The notes under the pieces were generated by a model. It saw only the letters and a program-made list of their open reading frames with translations. It was not told the DNA's origin and did not search any database. The position numbers were made by a program, and so were the translations under genes. From the NCBI GenBank assembly GCA_965232015.1, contig OZ246946.1:3472001-3536000 (forward strand): a stretch of DNA of 64,000 nt, read 5' to 3'. Shown piece by piece: positions 8,738 through 14,954 of the stretch. The first letter of the stretch is position 1. Each line of letters opens with the position of its first letter. The DNA comes from JAJEAO01 sp963667635. Its GTDB lineage: Bacteria; Acidobacteriota; Vicinamibacteria; Marinacidobacterales; Marinacidobacteraceae.

Positions 8738-9144
8738 GTCACACCACTCATGGTCTCGTAGAGCCCGATCGCGTCGGCGATGAACTCCGGCACCAGGGCG
8801 ACACAGGCCCGCGCCTTGGCGCCATCGTAGTCGTGGGTGGTATCGGTTCTGGCATCGGCGTATCGAAACCAGTGAGCGATCGGCGCATCGAGCAGATGGT
8901 TCTCTCGCGCCAGCCGCAGGAGGGGCTTCGGGCTGTTGGGCGGATCCACGAGCCCGAGCTCCTTCATCAAGTACCGCTTCAGCACCTTCCAGAGGCAGTC
9001 GTAGCAGACCTCGAATCGCTGGATCACGGATTCGGCTCGCGCCTCTCGGTCCAGCCGGGATACGGTGTGGTCGGTGGCCTCGAAGTTGGCGTGCTGCTCG
9101 ATGAGACGCGCCAGCGAGAGCCGGAACTTGCCGTAGTCGATCAT
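8728..9144 (-). CDS. hepT: HepT-like HEPN-domain toxin (copy 2)
   Basis: 138-aa HEPN protein, first gene of the restriction cassette. The RX4HXY motif is R99-TDTT-H104-D-Y106, and the helix QRFEVCYDCLWKVLKRYL corresponds to the family core. Its antitoxin mntA overlaps the 3' end by 10 nt. A GGAG sequence lies 5 nt before the ATG at 9144, inside a predicted hairpin. Expected role: RNase whose activity is held in check by AMPylation by the neighbouring MntA; release would arrest growth. The link to the restriction genes is by position only. Confidence 0.87.
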   Translation of the reverse strand: MIDYGKFRLSLARLIEQHANFEATDHTVSRLDREARAESVIQRFEVCYDCLWKVLKRYLMKELGLVDPPNSPKPLLRLARENHLLDAPIAHWFRYADARTDTTHDYDGAKARACVALVPEFIADAIGLYETMSGVTWD

Positions 9145-9176
9145 GCCGCTCCGTGTGACCGCCGGCTCTGCGGCAT
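9143..9176 (-). promoter_or_regulatory. Leader hairpin covering the ribosome binding site of the cassette's first gene
   Basis: On the mRNA strand the arms ATGCCGC and GCGGCAT (7 bp, perfect) enclose a 20-nt loop. The 3' arm contains the first two bases of the hepT start codon, and the GGA of the ribosome binding site abuts it. Folding would mask initiation. The 116-bp gap 9145-9260 separates the cassette from the amidohydrolase upstream and probably holds its promoter; I see no convincing -35/-10 pair. Confidence 0.35.
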
Positions 9177-9260
9177 CGCGTGGGGGAACGAGAGGCCTCG
9201 CGAAGCGGACGGACCTCGCCGCGGGGCGGGAGTGAACATCGAGCTGTCCATGGACCGTGA

Positions 9261-10565
9261 TCAGCGGGCGCCGCGGAGGATGTCCATCGGGAAGATGCCA
9301 ATCGCCTTCACGATCCGTCCGTCACGGAGCACGAAGCGCACATCCTCCATCGTGCGGATGTCCTCGACCGGGTCGCCCTCGACCGCGATCACGTCGGCCG
9401 CGTAGCCCGGGGCGATGCGGCCGATCTCGTCTTCGAGGCCGAGCGTTCTTGCGGCGACCGTCGTGGCCGAACGGAGCGCGGCTTCGGGGCTGAGTCCGAG
9501 CCCGGTCATCACCGCGAACTCGCGCGCGGCCTGCTCGTGGGGGAAGATCGTGTCCGAGCCGAACGCCACCGGAACGTCCGCGGCGAACGCGGCGCCGATG
9601 CGGCGGTCGCGCTCCTCGATCAGGTCCCGCGCCTTCTGGATGCTCTCCCGCGGGAAGCCGATCGCCTCGCCCGCTTCGACGATGTAGTTCATCACGTAAA
9701 GCGTGGGCACCATCGGGACGCCGCGCTCGCGAAACAGTCGGATCCCCTTCTCGTCCACGAGGGTGGCGTGTTCGACCGAATCCACGCCGGCGCGGAGCGC
9801 GGTGTTGATCCCGGGGGCGCCGTGCGCGTGGACGGTGATCTTCTTCCGGTGGCGGTGGGCTTCCTCGACGGCCGCCCGCACCTCCTCCTCGGTGTAGGTG
9901 CTCACGTTCGGGTCGTCGCCCGCCGACATGACCCCGCCGGTCATCATCAGCTTGATCCAGTCCGCGCCGTACTTGAACTCGCGTCGGATCTCGAGGCGAA
10001 GCCCCTCCGGACCATCGGCGATCCGGGTGGGTGTTTCGATGTGGAGGTCGGCCATCAGGTTGTTGAAGTCGCCGTGACCGCCGGTGGCCGAAATCGCGTG
10101 CGGGGCGACGAGAAGCCGCGGGCCCTCGTGGTCGCCGCGGGCGATGGCCCGCTTCAGGTCCACCGTGCCGTAGTGGCCGTCGAACTCGCCCGGGGTGCGC
10201 AGGGTGGTGAACCCCGCGCCGAGCATCTTCTGCGCGTTCTTCAGCGCGTCGAGGGCGCGGGCGGCGCTGGAGCGGTTCATGTCGAGCGCGGTGAGCGTCT
10301 CCGGGTTGATCGTGAGATGCGCGTGCATGTCGATCAGCCCCGGCAGGCACGTGTGACCCGAGAGGTCCACGACTTCCGCGGCGGAGTTCGCGGGACCGGT
10401 GACGATCCGGCCGTCCCGCACCACGATGTCGGCGCCTTCGCCCATGGCTTCGCCGTCGAACACGGCGCCGCAGCGGAGGACGGTTTCCTCCTGGGCCGTG
10501 GCCGAGAAGGCGCCCAGCGCGGGGAGCGCGAGGACTGTGAGGAAAGAGATCAGGGACTTCTTCAT
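9261..10565 (-). CDS. Secreted metal-dependent amidohydrolase (imidazolonepropionase/prolidase-like)
   Basis: 434-aa member of the amidohydrolase superfamily. A Sec signal peptide (MKKSLISFLTVLALPALGAF, cut near ATAQE) sends it to the periplasm. Metal-site motifs: DMHAHL (HxH), WIKLMMTGG with the lysine that is usually carbamylated, HAHG, EHATL and AFGSD. The C-terminal LGLEDEIGRIAPGYAADVIAVEGDP is characteristic of the group that hydrolyses dipeptides or cyclic amides; the substrate cannot be read from sequence. Its ATG overlaps the stop of the gamma-glutamyltransferase gene (ATGA). Together they suggest scavenging of peptides or gamma-glutamyl compounds. Confidence 0.88.
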   Translation of the reverse strand: MKKSLISFLTVLALPALGAFSATAQEETVLRCGAVFDGEAMGEGADIVVRDGRIVTGPANSAAEVVDLSGHTCLPGLIDMHAHLTINPETLTALDMNRSSAARALDALKNAQKMLGAGFTTLRTPGEFDGHYGTVDLKRAIARGDHEGPRLLVAPHAISATGGHGDFNNLMADLHIETPTRIADGPEGLRLEIRREFKYGADWIKLMMTGGVMSAGDDPNVSTYTEEEVRAAVEEAHRHRKKITVHAHGAPGINTALRAGVDSVEHATLVDEKGIRLFRERGVPMVPTLYVMNYIVEAGEAIGFPRESIQKARDLIEERDRRIGAAFAADVPVAFGSDTIFPHEQAAREFAVMTGLGLSPEAALRSATTVAARTLGLEDEIGRIAPGYAADVIAVEGDPVEDIRTMEDVRFVLRDGRIVKAIGIFPMDILRGAR

Positions 10566-12265
10566 GTCGCCTCCGCCATGCTGCAGCGGCGGGGATCGCC
10601 GCAGGCGCGGCGGATGCCGTCAGATCCGATGTGGATCCCCTCGAACGAGCCGTGGTGCCAGTTCCACGGGTTCACCACGTCGAACCGGATGCCCCGGGCC
10701 GCCACCGCGTCGCGGACCTCCTCGGGAAAGTCGGCTTCGATGAGGACCGCGCCGAGCGTGGTCAGCGACGGGCCGCCGAAGCGGGGCCGGTTCACCGATT
10801 CGCCGACCGGGACGCCGAACTCCAGCACATTCAGGCTGTTCTGCAGGCAGTTCTGGAGCAGGCTGACGCTCGGGGAGCCAGACGCCATCACCGGACGGTC
10901 GCCCTCGAAGATCATGTTCGGCGCGACGTAGGCCGAGATCCGGTGGCCCGGGCGAGGCATTACCCGGAGGAAGTGGGCGCCGGCGGCGCAGATGCTGACG
11001 CCCTCGGCGAACAGGCCGTTGCTCCACGGGTAGGACATGCAGGAATGCAGGATCGTCGAGACGTTCCCCGCGGCGTCCACCACGGTGACGTGGTTGCTGC
11101 CGGCCGGGGGCGGCGGCTCGCTGGCCGAACTCACCGGATGCCCCATCTGGAGCAGATCGAACCGCATCCGCGCGTAGTCCTTCGACAGGATCGTCTCCAG
11201 CGGGAGCGGGTGGCTTTCCGGGTCGTTCTGACGCCCGCCTTCCTGATAGACGAGGTGGCTCACCCGCAGCATCTGGAGCAGGCTCTCGGCGGACTCGGTG
11301 GGCGGTCCGAGGCGCTCGAGGTCGAGGAACTCCAGCATGTGGAGCATCTCGATCAGGTGGGTTCCGCCGTTGTCGGGCGGTGGGGATCCGGCGATCTTCA
11401 GCCCGCGGTAACTGCCCCACGCCGGCTCCTGCCAGCGCGGTTCCCAGCGGGCGAAATCGTCCGGAGTGAGCACGCCTCCGGCGTCCTGGACGACCTCGCA
11501 CACCCGCTGGGCGAAGTCGCCCTGGTAGAAGTAGTCGTTCCCTTCCTCGGCGAGGCGCTCGAGCGTGTCGGCGGCGCGCTTCTGGTACAGCATGGCGCCG
11601 GGGCGGGGGACGGCGCCGTCGTCGAAGTAGATCTCGCGCCCGGCGGCGGTTCGGCCGATCTTCTCGGACTGGATGAAGATCTCGCCCCAGAGGAACGGAT
11701 GGGTCTCGAATCCGTCGCGGGCGTAGGCGATCGCGCCCGCCATGAGGTCCTTGCGGGGCAGCGAGCCGTGGCGGTCGTGGGCCGCTTCGAAGCCGCCCCA
11801 CCAGCCGGGGACCGCAACGCCGCGTCCGGTCGCGAGGTCGTGCGCCCCGAATCCGGGCAGCGGCGCCATCGGGGCGTTCACGTTCCCGTTGACGTAAGTC
11901 GTCTCGCCGGTCGCGGCGTCGAAGTAGAGCTGCGACAGGCACCCGGTGATCGTGGTCATGTGGGGCTCGACCACGGTCTGGGTGATCGAGGCGGCGAGCG
12001 CGGCGTCGCAGGCGTTCCCGCCGCGGCGCAGCACCTCGACCGCCTCCCGGGTGGCGAGCGGGTGCGAGGTGATCGCCATGCCGCCGGATCCCTCCGCGGG
12101 AGTCTTGCGGCCGAAGTGGGCGAGTTCTATGAGCCGCCGCCGCTCGGTCGCGTCGGGAAGCGCGGCGGCCGCTTCGGCTGATGTCCGGCCGGTGGCGAAC
12201 GCCATCCCGGCCAGCCCGCCGGCCGTGGACTGGATGAACCGTCTTCGGGATCCGCTGGTCTTCAT
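10562..12265 (-). CDS. Gamma-glutamyltransferase-family Ntn hydrolase with Tat signal, Ser at the nucleophile position
   Basis: 567-aa gamma-glutamyltranspeptidase-like protein. Ntn hydrolases of this family self-cleave into two chains at a conserved Thr that becomes the nucleophile, and move or hydrolyse gamma-glutamyl groups such as that of glutathione. The start ATG at 12265 has GGAGGTG 6 nt upstream and opens a twin-arginine signal (SRRRFIQST). Family features include GGNACDAA, PGWWGGFE and DNGGTHLIEMLH. The usual cleavage motif TTHxSVVD is here SNHVTVVD, placing S390 where the nucleophile Thr would be. Serine can serve in Ntn enzymes, so activity is plausible but may be altered. It is first gene of a two-gene operon with the amidohydrolase. 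Confidence 0.87.
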   Translation of the reverse strand: MKTSGSRRRFIQSTAGGLAGMAFATGRTSAEAAAALPDATERRRLIELAHFGRKTPAEGSGGMAITSHPLATREAVEVLRRGGNACDAALAASITQTVVEPHMTTITGCLSQLYFDAATGETTYVNGNVNAPMAPLPGFGAHDLATGRGVAVPGWWGGFEAAHDRHGSLPRKDLMAGAIAYARDGFETHPFLWGEIFIQSEKIGRTAAGREIYFDDGAVPRPGAMLYQKRAADTLERLAEEGNDYFYQGDFAQRVCEVVQDAGGVLTPDDFARWEPRWQEPAWGSYRGLKIAGSPPPDNGGTHLIEMLHMLEFLDLERLGPPTESAESLLQMLRVSHLVYQEGGRQNDPESHPLPLETILSKDYARMRFDLLQMGHPVSSASEPPPPAGSNHVTVVDAAGNVSTILHSCMSYPWSNGLFAEGVSICAAGAHFLRVMPRPGHRISAYVAPNMIFEGDRPVMASGSPSVSLLQNCLQNSLNVLEFGVPVGESVNRPRFGGPSLTTLGAVLIEADFPEEVRDAVAARGIRFDVVNPWNWHHGSFEGIHIGSDGIRRACGDPRRCSMAEAT

Positions 12266-12404
12266 GGTCGCACCTCCGCGCCCGTGCGAAAGTACCACCG
12301 CCCTCGGCGGCCCGATGGGTCCGCCTCGTCGTCACTCCGTCGCCACCCACCGGCGAAACATGGGGCCGAGACAGCCCTTGTGTTCGCACACGGCTCGAAA
12401 CGAA

Positions 12405-12423
12405 AATAGCGGTCAGCGCTATT
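12405..12423. promoter_or_regulatory. Palindrome in the ggt/fic divergent region
   Basis: Perfect inverted repeat with 7-bp arms AATAGCG and CGCTATT around 5 nt, centred about 50 bp before the fic GTG. The 200-bp region 12266-12465 must hold promoters for both divergent genes. The site looks like an operator, possibly for autoregulation through the winged-helix C-terminus of the Fic protein. Function is inferred. Confidence 0.4.
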
Positions 12424-12465
12424 CCAGTGAACGGCAATAGTGGCGATCAGAACAGGAGGAACCCC

Positions 12466-13641
12466 GTGCGCCGTCGAACCGGGACGTACCGGACCATCGC
12501 CACCGCCGGGGAGCCCTTCCGCGCCTTCATTCCGGCTCCGCTCCCCCCGCGGCCGCCGCTTGCGCTGACCGGAACCCTGCAGACCACCCTCGAACGCGCC
12601 CACCTCGCTCTGGGCCGCCTGGACGGCGTCTCCGGTTTGCTCCCGAATCCGGGCCTCTTCCTCTATGCCTACGTGCGAAAGGAGGCTGTCCTCTCTTCGC
12701 AGATCGAGGGTACGCAGTCGTCGCTCTCCCAGCTCATGCTGTTCGAGGCTCATGACGCCCCGGGGGCGCCGATTGACGATGTCGTCGAAGTCTCGAACTA
12801 TGTGGCCGCCTTCGACCACGGCCTTCGGCGGCTGCGCGAGGGCTTTCCCCTGTCGAATCGTCTGATTCGGGAGGTCCACGGCGTGTTGCTGCGACGGGGC
12901 CGGGGGAGCGAGAAGGACCCCGGCGAGTTTCGCCGCTCGCAGGCCTGGATCGGCGGCACGCGCCCCGGCAACGCGGTCTTCGTGCCGCCCCCACACGATG
13001 CGGTGCCAGAGTGCATGGGTGCGCTCGAGCTGTACCTGCACGACGAGAGTGGTGATCTGCCCGTGCTTGTGCGGGCGGCGCTGGCCCACGTTCAGTTCGA
13101 GACGATCCACCCGTTTCTCGACGGCAACGGACGGGTGGGCCGTCTCCTGGTGACGTTTCTCCTCTGCCACGCCGGTGTGCTCCGGCAGCCACTCCTCTAC
13201 CTCAGCCTCTACTTGAAGCGTCATCGCTCCACCTACTACGAGCTGCTGAACGAGGTAAGGGAGACGGGCGACTGGGAGCGCTGGGTCGGTTTCTTCCTGG
13301 AAGGCGTCAGCGAAGTCGCGGACCACGCCGCCGCCACCGCGGATCGGTTGTCGCGCATGTTTCGGCAGGATCGGGAATGCCTCTCCGAAGCAGCCGGCCG
13401 GCGCGCTGGATCAGTGATCCGGGTTCATGAGGCCCTGAAGGAACGGCCGATCCTGTCCCTGCGGTCGGCGAGCGAACAGGCGGGCGTGTCGGTCACGACG
13501 GCTGCCAGAGCCATGCGGACCCTGGTGAATCACGGAATCGCAAGCGAACTCACCGGCAACCGAAGAAACCGCCTCTTCGCCTATCGCCGCTATCTCGCCG
13601 TGATCGAAGAGGGAACCGAAGTCTCGGGCGATAGCCGCTGA
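12466..13641 (+). CDS. Fic-family protein (AMPylase) with C-terminal winged helix
   Basis: 391-aa Fic protein. The catalytic motif HPFLDGNGRVGR is fully canonical, so it should transfer AMP or another nucleotide to a protein target. The N-terminal part has the auto-inhibitory helix (S/T)xxxE(G/N) as SSQIEG in the region LSSQIEGTQSSL, marking a class II, self-inhibited Fic. The last ~70 residues (LRSASEQAGVSVTTAARAMRTL) look like a winged-helix DNA-binding domain. The GTG at 12466 is chosen because a perfect AGGAGG sits 6 nt upstream (12454-12459). It stands alone between a divergent hydrolase operon and vapBC. The target is unknown. Confidence 0.92.
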   Translation: MRRRTGTYRTIATAGEPFRAFIPAPLPPRPPLALTGTLQTTLERAHLALGRLDGVSGLLPNPGLFLYAYVRKEAVLSSQIEGTQSSLSQLMLFEAHDAPGAPIDDVVEVSNYVAAFDHGLRRLREGFPLSNRLIREVHGVLLRRGRGSEKDPGEFRRSQAWIGGTRPGNAVFVPPPHDAVPECMGALELYLHDESGDLPVLVRAALAHVQFETIHPFLDGNGRVGRLLVTFLLCHAGVLRQPLLYLSLYLKRHRSTYYELLNEVRETGDWERWVGFFLEGVSEVADHAAATADRLSRMFRQDRECLSEAAGRRAGSVIRVHEALKERPILSLRSASEQAGVSVTTAARAMRTLVNHGIASELTGNRRNRLFAYRRYLAVIEEGTEVSGDSR

Positions 13642-13763
13642 GCGGGACTTGGGCCTGGCGATCGGGAACCCGGACCATCGGCGACCGGATGGGTCGTCGG
13701 GGAGGCTTCCAGCCTGTCAGCGGACCGCCACTCCACGCGCGTCGCCGCGACTTGCCTGCGGCG

Positions 13764-13808
13764 CGTCAATCAAGATGAGACATCGGCGTCAATCAGGGTG
13801 AGACACGA
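13764..13808 (+). repeat. Two tandem 22-bp repeats upstream of vapBC
   Basis: Repeat units start at 13764 and 13787 (period 23 bp) and share CGTCAATCA-(A/G)G(A/G)-TGAGACA; 18 of 22 positions agree. Repeated units ending in TGAGAC are reminiscent of the multiple terminal repeats of IS21-family elements, so this may be a solo transposon end; it could also be a regulator-binding array. No transposase lies nearby. The rest of 13642-13906 shows only the vapBC promoter region. Confidence 0.4.
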
Positions 13809-13866
13809 GTCTTGATCGAGGTGGGGATAGTGCCCGAGTTCACGCGGGCAGGGAAGGGGATGCGAG

Positions 13867-13879
13867 GCTACAATGTAGC
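13867..13879 (+). promoter_or_regulatory. vapBC promoter palindrome
   Basis: Inverted repeat GCTAC-AAT-GTAGC, overlapping a TACAAT that fits a -10 box (13869-13874), 28-40 nt before the vapB ATG. VapBC complexes usually repress their own promoter by binding such palindromes. No clear -35 is seen. Confidence 0.45.
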
Positions 13880-13906
13880 AAGGTATCACCACATGAGGAG
13901 AAGCGC

Positions 13907-14161
13907 ATGGCTCTCAATATCCGCAATCAGGAGGCAGAACGCCTTGCTTCTGAGCTGGCCCGGCTCACGACCGAGACGAAGACGGCAGCAGTGACGAAAG
14001 CGCTGCGGGACCGGCTCGCCCGGGTCCGGCGAGGTCGCGACACGACGACTCTGGCTGACCGGCTGGTGGCGATCGGGAAGGAGTGCGCCGCGCTCCCGGT
14101 CCTCGACGAGCGGTCCAGCGACGAAATCCTCGGTTACGGCGAAGACGGGCTGCCAGGCTGA
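13907..14161 (+). CDS. vapB: VapB-type antitoxin (PSK family)
   Basis: 84-aa antitoxin. The N-terminal MALNIRNQEAERLASELARL and following TKTAAVTKALRDRL match the Rv0623-like VapB transcription-factor family; the acidic C-terminus would wrap the VapC active site. ATG at 13907 follows a GAGGAGAAG ribosome binding site. The stop overlaps the vapC ATG by one base (TGATG), the usual coupled arrangement. It probably represses the operon through the upstream palindrome. Confidence 0.92.
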   Translation: MALNIRNQEAERLASELARLTTETKTAAVTKALRDRLARVRRGRDTTTLADRLVAIGKECAALPVLDERSSDEILGYGEDGLPG

Positions 14162-14556
14162 TGGTTGTGGACGCTTCCGCGCTGCTCGCGATCCTGCAGG
14201 CGGAACCGGAGGCCCGTGGCTTCGCCGAGGCGATCGAGGCAGCGGCGAGTCCGACGCTCTCCGTCGTTTCGTTCGTGGAGGCGTCCATGGTCCTCGACTC
14301 CCGATATGGCGCGGCAGGCCGCGACTGGCTCGACCGCTTGCTTCGGGAATGCGGGATGGAGCCCGTACCCGTGGACCTCGAGCAGGCCCGGATAGCGCGC
14401 GATGCGTTCCGCGACTTTGGGAAGGGTCGCCACCCGGCCCGGCTGAATTTCGGCGACTGTTTTTCCTATGCGCTCGCGAAACAGCGGAGCGAGACCCTGC
14501 TCTTCAAGGGAGGCGATTTCGCCTTGACGGATATCCGGCCGGCGGTAGCTCCGTGA
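14161..14556 (+). CDS. vapC: VapC PIN-domain ribonuclease toxin
   Basis: 131-aa PIN domain. Acidic metal-binding residues are present: VVDASAL (Asp4), FVEASMVLDS (Glu), NFGDCFSYA (Asp) and GGDFALTDI (Asp). In this family the targets are tRNA or rRNA. The ATG at 14161 is fixed by the overlap with vapB. The full set of catalytic residues suggests an active toxin. Confidence 0.93.
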   Translation: MVVDASALLAILQAEPEARGFAEAIEAAASPTLSVVSFVEASMVLDSRYGAAGRDWLDRLLRECGMEPVPVDLEQARIARDAFRDFGKGRHPARLNFGDCFSYALAKQRSETLLFKGGDFALTDIRPAVAP

Positions 14557-14628
14557 GCCGTCCGGGGCGGTGCTCGATTGGAGCGAGAAGTGAGAGCCAT
14601 CCTTGCCGCGCTGCCAAGGCGTGATGTG

Positions 14629-14883
14629 ATGGCCTGGTGCGAACTCGTAATCCGCGGCGTGGATGAAGATCTGTTCGCTCGCTTGCGCGCTGCCAGCGCC
14701 GCCGCGGGCGAGAGTGTGGACGAGACTGCGATCCGCCTGCTGCGTGAGGGCTTGCGGGTGGAGGGGCGCGTGGAGCGATTCCGGCGCTACGTCACCTGGA
14801 CCGAGCAGGACGCTCGGGAATTCGATGCCGCGCTTCGCGCCCAGTGTGCGGTGGACCCGGAGGCATGGGCATCCGCCGGATGA
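14629..14883 (+). CDS. Orphan FitA-like ribbon-helix-helix antitoxin
   Basis: 84-aa protein whose N-terminus, ELVIRGVDEDLFARLRAAS followed by GESVDETAIRLLREGL, matches FitA/Arc-type antitoxins that pair with PIN toxins. The tail RAQCAVDPEAW is also typical. No PIN gene follows; the next gene is a molybdoenzyme 71 bp away. It may be a remnant or an unlinked regulator that could cross-talk with the VapC just upstream. The ATG at 14629 is preferred to the TTG at 14578, because homology begins there. Confidence 0.72.
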   Translation: MAWCELVIRGVDEDLFARLRAASAAAGESVDETAIRLLREGLRVEGRVERFRRYVTWTEQDAREFDAALRAQCAVDPEAWASAG

Positions 14884-14954
14884 GTTGGCCGTCCCCGGTC
14901 CGCTCCGGGTCCTCCCGGTAGAATCGCCGCCCTTTCCCGGACCCCGACTGCGAC

